Assembly (NCBI GenBank): GCA_014218235.1
Contig: CM024766.1
Span: 20,309,346 to 20,373,345 of the forward strand
Direction: 5' to 3'
DNA length: 64,000 bases
Source: Colocasia esculenta
Taxonomy: Eukaryota; Streptophyta; Magnoliopsida; Alismatales; Araceae
Shown piece by piece: positions 45,492 to 57,098 of the stretch. Both the position numbers and the translations under genes were made by a program. Within the stretch, counting starts at the first letter, position 1; each line of letters opens with the position of its first letter. The notes below the pieces were generated by a model. That model ran no database searches. It was given only the letters and a program-made list of their open reading frames with translations, and was not told the origin of the DNA.

Positions 45492-48400
45492 ATGTCTCTA
45501 GTCTCTATCATAAAAGCCCACAATATGATAAGGAAAGGTTGCATTGCTTTCCTAGTAGCCGTAGTTGTTGAAAATAAGAGTTCTAAGATAGAAGATATCC
45601 ACATAGTCCAAGATTTTCCAGATTTGTTTCCTGAAGATCTGTCAGGGATTCCTACAGAACGAGATGTCAACTTCGCCATTGAGTTGATCCCTGGAGCTGC
45701 CTCAGTATCACGTCAACCGTACCGAATGTCACCTGCCGATTTGAAAGAATTGAAGGCGCAACTGATGGATCTATTAGAGAAGGGGTTCATCAGACCAAGT
45801 ACTTCCCCATGGGGAGCACCTGTGCTATTCGTCAACAAGAAATATGGATCGATGAGGCTATGCATCGACTATCGTCAACTCAAACAGCTCACCATCAAGA
45901 ACAAATACCCATTGCCTAGGGTCGGTGAACTTTTCGACCAAATATCGGGAGCTCAGTATTTTTCCAAGATCAATCTTCGATCTGGATATCACCAAATGAG
46001 GATCAAGGATGACGATATCTTCAAAAGGCTTTCAGGAGTAGGTATGGACACCGAATTCGTCGTTTGCCTTTTGGTCTAACCAATGCTCCTGCAGCCTTTA
46101 TGCAACTATGAACAGTATATCGGTCATACCTTGACATGTTCGTGGTCGTCTTCATCGACGATACCTAATATATTCAACGACCAAAGAAGAACACAAAGAA
46201 CATCTGAAGATTGCACTGCAAGTCTTGGGAGACAACAAACTGTACGCAAAGCTGAGCAAGTGCAAATTTTGGCTTGAAGAAGTGTCCTTCTTGGGCCATG
46301 TCATCTCAAAGGACGGCATCTCAGTTGATCCCTCCAAAGTCGAAGTTGTACTCAATTGGGAGAGACCAACCAACGTCACAAAAATGAGGAGCTTCCTAGG
46401 ACTGGCTAACTACTACAGGAGGTTTATCAAGGACTTCTCCAAGATCGCCGTTCCTCTCACACGACTGACACAGAAGGAGACTCCATACACCTGGAGTAAT
46501 GAGTGTGAGAAAAGTTTCCAAACTCTTAAAGATTGACTTACCTCGGCACCTGTTCTCGCTCTGCCAATAGAGGGAGAAGGTTTCTCTATGTACACCGATG
46601 CCTCAGGGATTGGGCTAGGTTATGTATTGATGCAAAAGGAGAAGGTCATTGTTTATTCTTCAAGACAACTGAAGACGCATCAAGTCAACTATCTCGTGCA
46701 TGATCTAGAGTTGGCTGCCGTGGTCTTCGCCTTGAATCTCAGGAGACATTATTTATATGGTGAGAAATTCACTGTCTACTCAGACCATAAAGCCTGAAGT
46801 ACTTATTTTCCCAAAAGGAACTCAACATGAGACAGAGAAGATGGCTAGAGTACCTAAAGGATTTCGACTTCAACATCCAATACCATCCGGGCAAGGGTAA
46901 CGCCGTGGCTGATGCTCTGAGTAGGAAGCCGATGGCATCTATTTCAAGTATAGTCCTTTGCGAGATGCAACTACTAGAGCAATTCACAAGTTTAGACTTA
47001 ACTAACGAACATAGGAATGATCGAGTCTTGGTTGCCAATATCAAGATTCAATCTGACTTGCTGGAAGAGATTAAAGTTCAACAAGATCATGATCCATTCT
47101 TAGTTCACATCAAGGAAACCTTAGCTAAAAGACCAGACTTTGCTATGACTGAGGATGGAAGACAGGTGTTCCAAGGGAGGACATGCATTCCCAACAATGA
47201 AGGACTGAAGAGGCAGCTAATGGATGAAGCTCACAAGACAAGGTATACAATTCATCCGGGAGGTACCAAAATGTATCAAGACATGAAAAGAACATTTTGG
47301 TTGCCGAACATGAAGAGAGAGGTAGCTGAATATGCCGCACACTGCCTTACTTGTCAACAAGTAAAAGCAGAACACCTGTGCCCCGCTGGTGTACTCAGAT
47401 CGCTAGATATTCCGAAATGGAAATGGGAAAGCATTGGCATGGACTTCATCATGGGTTTACCAACGACTCGTGGTGGACTCGACACCATATGGGTCATTGT
47501 GGACCGACTAACCAAATCCGCCCACTTTCTTCCTATAAAGAGTAAGTGGTCGGTAGAAGTACTAGCTACCTTATATGTCAAAGAGATTGTAAGACTACAT
47601 GGAGTTCCATCATCCATAGTCTTATATGGAGATCCGAGATTCACATCTCATTTTGGAAAGGACTGCAAGGTGCATTGGGTACTAAACTCAACTTTAGTAC
47701 CGCATTCCATCTACAAACTGATGGGCAAACTGAAAGAACCAACCAAATAGTGGAAGACATGTTGAGAGCGTGCACTATAGACTTCCAAGGATATTGGAAC
47801 AAGCACCTACCCTTATTGAGTTTGCCTATAACAACAGTTACCAGGCGAGTATTAAGATGGCACCGTTCGAAGCACTCTACAGAAGAAATTGTACATCTCC
47901 TGCATGCTGGAATGAGGTGGGAGAACAATAATGGCTAGGCCCAGATATGGTGCAAAATACAACCTGGGACATTCTGGTGATTAGAGATCGGCTTAAAATT
48001 GCTCAGTCCAAACAAAAGAGCTATGCCGATAAAAGAAGACGAGACTTTGAATTCCAAGTCGGTTACCATGTATTTTTAAAAGTATCACCTACCCGTGGCA
48101 TCCAGAGGTTTGGTGTAAAGAGAAAGTTAGTCCTAGATTCATCGTCCTTTTGAAGTGCTCGAAGGATTGGTGTGGTTGCATACAAACTAGCCTTGCCACT
48201 GGATTTGGCATGTGCACAATGTGTCCATGTCTCCATGCTCAACAAATATGTATATAATCCTACACACATCATTCGCCACGAGAAGTTGGGTGTGAACAAG
48301 GATGTGACATATGAAGAGAAGCCAGTCAAGATACTAGATGGAAGGTACACAACTCAGGACCGTCCCATCCATGTGGTTAAAGTCCTATGGAATAATCGAG

Positions 48401-48500
48401 GGAGGAAGAAGCCACATGGGAACTGGAAGGAATCATCAAACGGAACCACCCTGATCTTTTCGATAAGACATTCTCTCCTGGATGATCATATGAATTTGGG
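45492..48500 (+). pseudogene. pol: G pol: RT, RNase H, integrase, chromodomain-like end
   Basis: RT: FIRPSTSPWGAPVLFVNKK, then LCIDYRQL; frame changes near 46030-46200, and the YxDD box reads IDDT. RNase H: YTDASGIGLGYVL, then HDLELAAVVFALNLRRHYL. Integrase: HHCC finger near 47230-47370 (ending CLTCQQVK), core Asp in GMDFIMGLP, second Asp in GDPRFTSHF, with breaks after 47660. C-terminus 48300-48430 (YEEKPVKILDGR, then HVVKVLWNNRG) resembles the chromodomain of Tekay/Del chromoviruses, thought to guide insertion into heterochromatin. Many stops; dead copy. Confidence 0.9.
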
Positions 48501-48515
48501 GACCAAATTCTTTTT

Positions 48516-48528
48516 AAAAGGGGGAGGA
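48516..48528 (+). other. Polypurine tract, element G
   Basis: AAAAGGGGGAGGA directly precedes the 3' LTR. Confidence 0.9.
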
Positions 48529-49954
48529 TGTAGCAACCTGAATTTTAAAAAAATAAAATTTAATAATATAAAAAGAAACTAATTAAATTAATTATAAAAT
48601 CAAAGAAAAGAGAATTAATAAAAACCCATTAAATGAAAGAAGTAAGGCTTTGTTAAATGGACCCATTAGAAATTTGTGGGCCAAAATAGGGATTTTTTAA
48701 AAGAGAATAATAGGATAATACCTTAAATTCGTAACTTAATTATTACTTAAATCAAAAAGAGGTATTTAATACATTAAATAGGAAGTTTGGGTTGGATTTG
48801 GATTCCTAAACCTACCGTAGTTGCTGGGCCACGAATTTAGCTCCCTTCCTAACCCAGTTAGAAGTTGTCAAGCTTGGAAAGGGTGAGAGAAATAGAACAT
48901 CTTGAAATTTAATAGGAATTAGAGTCCTATTAGAATTAGAAACATAAAAGACATAAATACGCTCCTAAACCCCCATGGCTGGCCCTAGCTCATTGCCAAG
49001 AGTTGCTGACCAGGAGGAGAGACCAAGGAGGAGGGGAATTCGTGGGGAAAGGCTGCTCAAGCTCTCAACCCCGTTCTTCAAGTTCTAGCCCTAGAGAAGG
49101 AAATGACTAAAGGTAGGCATTCTCATGAGCAAATCAAATTAAATTCGTCTGTAGATTGTTCCTGCATCAGGAACAAAACCCTTTCGTTTCATAATTTTCG
49201 TGCACCCAATCTTTTCTTATTGATTTTGAAGTCCTGCAAACCTCTTGCCCCGAACCTTCATGTTTAATTCATATCTCCTTGAATACTCTATCCCATGTGT
49301 CGAAATTTTTTTGGGAGATACTGATGATTGTCAAGAATCTTTCACCCCTAAAAGCCCTAATTTTCATCCATCCTACCTTGCGAATTAATTCATGGATCTC
49401 CATTGTGTACTGTACCATGCACCTTGTAAATAAACCTATTTGATTCATGTCGAGACCATGTCTACAATTTAATTCCTAATTACTGTGAATGCTACTACAT
49501 GTCTAGATTCGTTTGGAACTAGTTTCGTGATTTTTCATCGATTGTGCAATTAGTTATGAATTTTCGAACCACCCTGTGTCAACACAAAGCAACTCGGACC
49601 GTAATTCGAGGAGCTATCCTTTTCCCGCTCGGACTCAGGCGCAGGACCTAAGAACGCGATGGCCCGATAGGCCGCGTTCTTAGGCTGGTCGCGACAACAC
49701 CTTCCGTCATGTTCTGAATGCGACAGGGGCTGTCATTGCGTTCTGCCTGCCTAATCTGACGAGCCCGTCGCATTCTGTATAAGGCCCTGCAGCGTTTTGG
49801 CCGCCCGACCTGACCAACTTGTCGCGATCCTCAAACGACCCTATCGCATTCTGAACTGCCCCTTCGTGACCCTTATTGCGGTTCGTCGCAACCTGGGACT
49901 TTTGTTTGAAAACCCATAAATGTTGATGCTATCTCTTTCTATCGTGATTATACC
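48529..49954 (+). repeat. G 3' LTR, truncated by Tat B
   Basis: Aligns with 5424 to about 6834. It stops at GATTATACC, where the 5' copy continues CTCTGTTAATAG, and Tat B starts there. The rest must lie beyond the window. Confidence 0.9.
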
Positions 49955-51370
49955 TATAGGACACCCGATTCTAGCCTATAAGTTGAACCACATTTCTTGT
50001 CATCTTAATGAGCCCAAGTTGGTCAGTCACCTTAAGCCCACCATTAGCCTTACTTTGAGCTCATTAAGAAGCCTAATTTCATCTAATCCCGTCCATTACC
50101 CTTTTAAATGAGTCCATGAGCCTTATGTCCATTACTCTTCATTCTATTGGCCCATTAACAAAACTAAATCGATTTTCCATGACGCGACGTATCGTAGCGC
50201 CGCGTCATCAAGAACGCGCCCCCTATGTGCGTCACGACAACCCATGCATATCCATGCATGTGGCCTCATAGTCGCGACGGCTTTGGTCGTCGCGTTAATC
50301 CAGGTTGCGCCCCTACGATACATCGTGACTGCAGCCACAGCAGCAGGCCTCCGCAACCACCTCCTATTTATCCTCCTATGGCCTTATCCCTATCTCCAAG
50401 TAACCTCTCAACCCCTTGGGCGTGGTTTGGGGCTGAGGGTCTCCTTCAAAGCCTCCTTAGGACTCTCCAACCTAGAATTAGTCAAATATATCCTCTCATT
50501 TTGGGTGATTATCACTAAAAACGGGATTTTCTCTCTCTTTTCTTATAAAATCAAGCCCCCCCCCCCTTCAGAGCAGGGAGAGCTCGATTTTCATCCCGAA
50601 GGGCTACCGAAATTTTTAGTACTTTGGACTTAGCCACACAACCCTCCCTTTTCCTCTCCTGTCCTCACATTTTCCACCTCAAAACTTGCCCATTTTGCTC
50701 ATCTATGGAGGGTGGAACGTGAGGAGGGTGATTCCCTCTTTGTTCGCAGCTTTCTAAAGCGCCAAGGATGCACATCACGTCAGGGGAGCGCCCCATACGG
50801 GGCTCCTTCTTCTCTTCATCTCATTTTATCCTTTTCATGCATGTTGTTATTTCTTCTAGATAGGTGCATGCTATTTTTTTTCTCTCACGGTCCATTACCC
50901 TAGGGTTTAAAAACCACCTCAGGTTCGTTCCCTCCATGATCCTTTTTCTCTTCACTCTTGGATGGATATTATGCTTAACTTATTCTAATAGGGTTCATTT
51001 TTCTTGATTTCTTTGTTTTGGCAGGTACCCTAGCGAGGATTCACGAGGAGCTCTTGTCCTCTGGCCGGCCGGAGGGCAGGAAGAAGGTCCACACCAACTT
51101 CTCCCTCACTATAGAGAACGTGACGGACTAGAGCGACGCGACATCAAGACACGCCCTTCCCGTGCGTCGCGATATTAGCACTGTAACGACGGGGTTCCCC
51201 GTCGTGTTATCAGTAAGTCCACTCGTTGTCTCTCCTTTCCTAGCTTAGTTAGCCCATTTGATTCTCATCATATGGCAACAAGTTAGGTGCCGATCACATT
51301 CCTATTTCCATGCTTCTATATTGAATACGTATTTGCATGTTTTGGGGGTCGCACAATCCCCGTGATTACA
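49955..51370 (+). repeat. Tat B 5' LTR, with intron-like segment
   Basis: 1416 bp, reverse-complement homologue of the Tat A LTR and ending CCGTGATTACA. The first bases read TATAGG instead of the expected TGTAG. TATAAA at 50544-50549. Intron-like segment 50923-51024: donor CAG|GTTCGT, branch-like TTCTAAT, acceptor TTTTGGCAG. Both A/T and CG-rich words (GCGACG, TCGCG) occur. Confidence 0.85.
50923..51024 (+). other. Predicted leader intron in Tat B LTR
   Basis: 102 bp with GT...AG ends, a CTAAT branch-like site about 35 bp before the acceptor and a T-rich tract between. Homologous segments are 103 bp in Tat A (42719-42617, minus) and 104 bp in the solo LTR (60460-60357, minus). Splicing is inferred. 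Confidence 0.55.
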
Positions 51371-51372
51371 CC

Positions 51373-51395
51373 TTTTGGTGAACACGGTGGGACCT
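51373..51395 (+). other. Primer binding site, Tat B
   Basis: TTTTGGTGAACACGGTGGGA begins two bases after the LTR and is homologous to the Tat A site. Confidence 0.7.
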
Positions 51396-52519
51396 TTAGT
51401 GCTACCCTTGTGAGTCTAGTTTGCTTGCCTGCCATGTTTCATTGTTTGAATACCTTCCTAGAACCCTGTTAGGTGTTTGTTGTTTTGTTGTTGGCATTTC
51501 TGTTCTCTGTTCAAGACGCGGCGTATCGCGTCGTCGCGATATTTTCGCGTCCGGGGTAGCTGACGCAACTTAAGGTCAGTGCTTCTTCCCTTCTGTCTAC
51601 CTCATTTCTCTTCTGTAGGTTCATCTATGCATCTTCTAGGCCCCCTGCCATGTACTCTCGTGTTTCTGAATGTTTGAATCCTGCTAGGGTTCGAGTTTTT
51701 CCTTTTCCTTTTACTGTAAGTTTTCAGGCTCTGTCACGGTGGATCGTGGCGTCACGAAAACTTCGCGCCGTGGGTGGACGTCGCATTTATAGGTACACAC
51801 TTGTTTGTTAATGTTTTGACTCATGTGCCGGTTTCTGTGTGACCCATGAGCTCTGCTGTGTTAATTTGATTATTCCATGCTTGTATTGCGTGTTAGGTCA
51901 GTCTTTATGTCCTGTGTTTGCGAGTGACTACGATTCTCAGGACTCTGTTGATATCGCGGTTGGGTTTCTGGTCGCGATAGGGTCGCGGCGTATCTGGCCG
52001 CCGCGACTTTACCCGAGACCCGTTAGTCACCCTATTTTGTCATTATTTGGATATTGCATACATGTTTGGGCACCTAGGCCCGTGCATACACTATTGATCC
52101 GTGCTGATAGGCTATCCCCCTTGGTTGAGTGAGTCCTCTCACCCATGAGCACTCGTGGGCTGACTAGGGCCGCCTCCCGAGGACCTCTATAAGCCCCCGT
52201 GACCGTACGCACGTTGCGGTTCGCCGGGCAAGTTGTACTCGCTTAGTTTGAGCTATACCCGTGTGTGAATTGTGTGCCACCCTTAGTCACACCGAAGGAC
52301 TTGAGTTCATACCTATTAGGGTCCCACTTGACCAAGTGACATTCCATTAATCAATCAATTTAGAGGTTAAGTGCAAACTTTAAAATTCGAACGATAATCA
52401 TAATAACTTGAGTGCTCATTCGATGTATTCCTTCTTATCTCACAGTCCCTTCTTGTTTGTGGTAGAGTCTAGGTTTTGTTTGATTAGTGTTACCTCCCCT
52501 AATCGTTTAGGGGCGGTGC
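51396..52519 (+). other. Tat B leader
   Basis: No conserved protein. CG-rich words (TCGCGGCG, GTCGCGAT) cluster near 51520-51560, 51735-51785 and 51950-52010. Short ORFs here look accidental. Confidence 0.55.
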
Positions 52520-54977
52520 ATGCGTCATTGTCTAGGAAGATCGAGTCACTCCCCTCCGACCATTGTGTTATACCATAATCCCTTGTACGGTATAGACCAC
52601 TTCCGCATCCTTGCCGATGATTCTTTGCCCATTGGGCTTCTAGAGGATGCAGCCCAACCGTCCATGACTGTCCTCTCTGGGCACATCGAGCCCTCTCTTG
52701 CCACCGGTGGTCAATCCCGCCCTCCTTCTCCTCCTAGGGCGGATGGCCCACATTCTCAATTCAGTCAACTTCTTCCTCATCTGAGTCCGGACCAAGTCGG
52801 TGAATTTCTGGCCGCTGCCAAAGGCAAGCGACCCTTATCTCCTCCCACTCACGGTTCTGCCCAGCAAGTAGCTTCCTTCGCTCCGGTTATTTCAGCGTCA
52901 CACGTACCCTCCGTGGTGGCAGACCCTACACCCCTCCGTCTGCGGGCTATTCACTTTTCTGAGCCCAGCAATTTCCCGGTGTAGGATGTTCGGCCAGATC
53001 CCCTCCACTCTCCTCATTCTATAGAGTCGAACATGTTCCCCTTCCCCGCGAGAGGTCTTACTCCTTAGTACACCCCCGCTCCCTCATCCCTACTCATCAT
53101 GTCTCATCCCCCTCCGACTTCCTTGCGGAGTGGACAACCATGAAAAAGGAGCTCCATGACTTAAGGTGACAATTGGACCCGTGAAAAGTCGTGAACATTC
53201 CCCTTACATCTTTTCAATACCTCCGGGTCCCACCTCAGTCAGAACTCCCTGTGTTCTGACGTTATTCTGGGGTAGGAGACCCCTATGTTCATTTGAAAGA
53301 TTTTGTGTATGAGGCTGCACCGCACAAGTACGACGCCACCTTATGGCGTACTTGTTCCGAAAATCATTGGATGGTTCTGCCCTCGAGTGGTTTTATTCTT
53401 TACCATCCGAGGAAGCCGAGGATTTTCAAATAGTTCAAGAAAGGTTCTAACAGCAGTTTCAGGATTGGGTCGGACCCGAGTACTCTTTTGTTGATCTAGT
53501 GGCTGAAAAAATGAAGCCTGATGAGGAATTTGTTGTCTACGTCGACAGATGGCATGCCTTCGCTGCTAAAGTTCTTTGCGCCATGCCGGAAGAGGAGAAA
53601 GTTAAATTGCTGATCTCTAATGCCACACCCACCTACCGTGCCATTCTAGCTATGAACGACATCACTTCCATGCACCAGTTATATAGCTGAGCCCGTTTCA
53701 TCCTTACCCAGCTCAAGGATTCGCCCATCCACTCTATGTTTGAGGCCCCTAAATCCCACTATCCCAAGAAGCCCCAGGGACCTGTTACTGAGGGAATCAA
53801 AACCAATGAGCAGGTGAGTGCAGTGAATAACCCTCAAGGCCCGGTAGGTAGGGCACCCCTTAATTAGCAACCCTGGAACAATCGGCAGCCGCCTCCTCAA
53901 AACTAGAACCCTCAGCAAGATCAGCGCCAATACAACCAAGTCCCTCCACCCGAAAATGGCTATACTCCTCGAAAGCCTAATGGGCCCAAGTGGGCACAAT
54001 ACCCTCCTCTCCCAGAATGTCTTGCTGATATATTTGCGGCCATCATGTCTCTAAATGCTCTTAGGCTCCCTCCCGTGAAACCAAATTGGAACATGGCAGT
54101 AGACCAAACAAAGTACTGTGTGTATCATCGCCATCCAGGGCACAATGTGTCAGATTGCTTCCAATTTAGGGACATTATATATGATCTTCATGAACATAAC
54201 CAAATTGATTGGGCCAAGATGAAAGGATTGATTCAGACATTGAGGGACCAACAGGGTCAGAGGCAGCAGTAGCAGGAGCAAAGGCGACAGCAGCCTCAGC
54301 AACAACAACAACAATTCCAACAGCAACCTTTTCAGTAACAGCAGTTCCAGCAGCAGTACTAGCAACAGCAGCAACCACAACAACCACAGCAGCTAGCCAA
54401 TGATCTCGGCATAATCCGTAACCCTATGCCGCAACATCAGCCCACTCCGAACCCTCATCCGACTCCACCACCTCCTCCTCCCGCTCAAGTTAACCCTGTC
54501 GTCCACCATCAGCCACCAGAAGCCGCATGGGCCTACGACGATGAGCACGAAGTAGGCCAGCTTTTGGTCATTTCCCACGCCACACCTACTTCCACCACAC
54601 CTATTACCACCACCTCCACACCTACCACGGCCACCGTTGCCACCCTCACCTCGCCACTCTACAACAACCCTGTCATACCACCCGTTATCCCGTCACCTCT
54701 CAACATCCCATTCTCCCCTGCACCAGCACCCTTATTAGCCACCCCCTCCATCATTGACACCAATTCACCTCCTCTTCACCATAACCTTGCCCTACTGAGC
54801 GGGCGAATGTTCCACCGGATGTACCCAAATGCATATGTGTCTATGCCGGGTCAGCCAACCCAACCTTCCAACAAACAGCAGCAGCAACAAGACATTGAGG
54901 AGATAGATCCGGTCCCGGGGACCCAATATGATTTTGAAGCATTTGGATCAGACTCCGGGAAAAATATCAATCCTTGA
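52520..54977 (+). pseudogene. gag: Tat B gag
   Basis: The N-terminal part is open at 52520-52981. The Ty3 gag domain at 53340-53690 (LFRKSLDGSALEWFYSLP, then LVAEKMKPDEEF and MPEEEKVKLLISNATPTYRA) matches Tat A. The knuckle CVYHRHPGHNVSDC near 54118-54160 has the C-x2-H-x4-H-x4-C form of Tat/Athila gag. A Gln tract (about 54255-54395) and a Pro/Thr-rich region follow. Stops near 53447, 53688 and 53863 and three in the Gln tract break it. The start codon is uncertain. Confidence 0.85.
54255..54395 (+). repeat. CAG/CAA trinucleotide tract in Tat B gag
   Basis: It encodes a poly-Gln-rich stretch. Its three stops (two TAG, one TAA) are each one C-to-T step from a Gln codon. Confidence 0.75.
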
Positions 54978-55992
54978 ATTGATCAAAAGGTCACCAACCC
55001 ACCAAGATTCCCTGAGAACCTTTCTGCAAAGGGTCATGGTAAGTGAAGATATGAACCCAGACAATCTGCCATCTCTTCTTTCCATTGTAAACAAAGGGCC
55101 AACCATTACTTTCACAGACGGTGAGCTGGCTCCTCCAGAGGCTAGGAGAATGCCTTTATGTATCACCCTGACCATAAACAAGATGGTCATTGATGCCGCA
55201 TTGGTTGATACTGGAGCTTCTATAAATGTGTGCCCGCTGAGTACCTTGAGATCCTCCAACATCTCTGAGCGCCGCTTGCAGCCCACTCCCACAACCATAG
55301 TGGCCTATGACAATTCCCGGCGGGCCTGCCATGGCATCATCTCTTTACAAGCAGAATTGGGCCCATTTGTCATTACAGTGGATTTCTATGTGCTTGACAT
55401 TGATCCCACCAACAAAGCTATTCTGGGTCGCCCATGGATTGAGGTCTTAGGGGCAGTCCCCTCTACGGCTCATCAATGCTTGAAATTTCCATTCCAGGGT
55501 CGTACAGTCAAAGTTCAAAGTGCAGCAACGTCGCATACAATGGAGGCCATCAAGAAGATAATGCCATCGGCCTGGCCATCTAATAAGCCCATTATCTCAG
55601 TACTTGATGTGAATTTTCCATGGGCTTACACATTTTCTAGCAGCTGTCAGATTGTGTCTCCGTTAGTGGCCGCCATTAAGAAGAACACATTGGCAAACAC
55701 CAAGGGGTGGAACATCATGGTTAGAATTGGGTATCAGCCAAGAACGGGTCTGGGTGCTCACCTTCAAGGGAGGACTCAAATCATCAATGACCCCAAGAAA
55801 TTCATAAAGCGCGGTCTTGGATACCAAGAAGGGCTCAAACCATGGGCAACATATTCATCTGCACCAAAGATAGACCAAGACCCTCTCACCTTGACACTTT
55901 ATGATCATTTTGTTAGAGGGCCTGTACAGCCAGGCTACAACACTATCATGACAGAAGCACCATTGTCCCCATATCAACTTCTGGAGGCCTAG
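54928..55992 (+). CDS. Tat B protease with C-terminal G-patch (open segment)
   Basis: The aspartic protease that matures Gag-Pol. The 354-codon open stretch overlaps the gag frame by about 50 bp in another frame. The catalytic VDTGASINV is intact near residues 91-99, with AILGRPWIEV as the flap-side Ile-Leu-Gly motif. Residues about 270-310 read WNIMVRIGYQPRTGLGAHLQ and RGLGYQEG, a G-patch-like RNA-binding motif common in this position of Tat/Athila proteins. The start at 54928 is only the first ATG; translation more likely comes from gag by frame change. Unlike neighbours, this segment has no internal stop. Confidence 0.8.
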   Translation: MILKHLDQTPGKISILELIKRSPTHQDSLRTFLQRVMVSEDMNPDNLPSLLSIVNKGPTITFTDGELAPPEARRMPLCITLTINKMVIDAALVDTGASINVCPLSTLRSSNISERRLQPTPTTIVAYDNSRRACHGIISLQAELGPFVITVDFYVLDIDPTNKAILGRPWIEVLGAVPSTAHQCLKFPFQGRTVKVQSAATSHTMEAIKKIMPSAWPSNKPIISVLDVNFPWAYTFSSSCQIVSPLVAAIKKNTLANTKGWNIMVRIGYQPRTGLGAHLQGRTQIINDPKKFIKRGLGYQEGLKPWATYSSAPKIDQDPLTLTLYDHFVRGPVQPGYNTIMTEAPLSPYQLLEA

Positions 55993-56590
55993 AGGCCCAG
56001 CAAAAAGAGGAGGCCTGAAGAAATAGCGGCAGAAGAACCAGGTCTGGAAGACTTAATCTTAGCCATTAGTTTTCTGTTCATGGAGGACAATACCGTGCAG
56101 TCCCCAATAGCAGAAGCAGAAGAACAAGAGCTTGAAGACCTTGTCTCGACAGTCAGTCACTTATTCAGCGAGGACAGCAGTTCATACTCTCCGGCAATGG
56201 AACAGTCAGTATCAGTAATCACCACCAAGCGACAGTTGCTTGGACCTGGTGAAGATTTCGAAGTCATAAACCCCATTAACCCAACAAAGGATTTATGGCC
56301 AGGGTGTTCTCGACCTCCTAGTCATTTTGTATCTTCCATCCTTGTCCATAATTTCACTTTCATCCCTTCTTCTCCCCTCTTATCCTGCAATCTCCCCTGA
56401 CGCTCTTGAAGCGTTAACCGTTTCCTCGTCCTTTTTCACTATTTTCTTTAATGGTTCGGTGTTGACCTTTTCCCGATGCCTTCACATGTAGGATTGTTTA
56501 TTTCTTTCTTTAGTTTACTATATTAAAAAAATCAAAAAATAAAAAATAAAAAAATGGGTGTGCTTCCTCCCTTCAATTCTCTCATCGATC
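55993..56590 (+). other. Tat B spacer after protease
   Basis: An open stretch at 56080-56397 is acidic (AEAEEQELEDLVSTVSHLF) and may continue the preceding protein after a stop at 55990. From 56400 there is no coding signal, and an A-rich patch lies at 56523-56554. In Ogre-type elements a spliced intron separates protease from RT; this could be its counterpart. Confidence 0.5.
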
Positions 56591-57082
56591 GGACGGCGAT
56601 CCCCGTCTTCTCTCCCTTTTCTTCGGACGGAAATCCCCGTCTTTCCCTCCTTTCCCCTTCATCGGACGGCGATCCCCGTCCCTCTTCTCCTTCCAAACAC
56701 CAGTTCACCACCTCGATCCCAACTCTTGACGGCGATCCCCATCTTTCTCTGCTGTCATTCCCCTTGCTTGACAGCGATCCCCGTCACCTCCGTTCTCAGC
56801 ATTCAGACGGCGATCCTTGTCTCGGTGCTCCCTTGCTTTCGACGGTGATCCCCGTCACCCGTGTACTCCTTCATTTCCTCGACGGCGATCCCCGTCTTTC
56901 TCTGCTACCATTCCCCTTGCTTGACGGCAATCCCCATCACCTCCGTTCTCAGCATTCGGACAGCGATCCCTGTCCTGGTGCTCCCTTGCTTTCGACGGCG
57001 ATCCCCGTCACCCGTGCATTCCTTCGTTTCCTCGACGGCGATCCCCGTCACTCTCTCCTCCTCCTTAGCGGAGATCCCCATC
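56591..57082. repeat. GACGGCGATCCCCGTC minisatellite, 153-bp higher-order unit
   Basis: Thirteen copies of a 16-bp near-palindrome centred on GATC, spaced about 31-65 bp. Units 56728-56880 and 56881-57033 are 153-bp higher-order repeats, and a third begins at 57034. 153 is divisible by three, which keeps a spurious 182-codon ORF open across it. No protein family matches. Confidence 0.85.
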
Positions 57083-57098
57083 TTTCCCTTCCTTTTGC

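Larger units (their letters stand above)
5424..49954 (+). mobile_element. Chromovirus (Tekay/Del-like) element G, split by Tat A and Tat B
   Basis: The LTRs start with TGTAGCAACCTGA at 5424 and 48529. The 5' LTR is 5424-8126 joined to 43690-43926, the internal region is 43927-48528, and the 3' LTR runs 48529-49954, where Tat B interrupts it. The 5' LTR totals about 2.94 kb, as expected for Tekay/Del. The internal region encodes gag, PR, RT, RNase H, integrase and a terminal chromodomain-like segment in that order, the Ty3 order. The base pairs left of the element are CATGT at 5419-5423; the partner duplication lies outside the window. The LTR copies differ by roughly 7-8% over the part I compared, so G is the oldest recognisable insertion with both LTRs. 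Confidence 0.9.
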
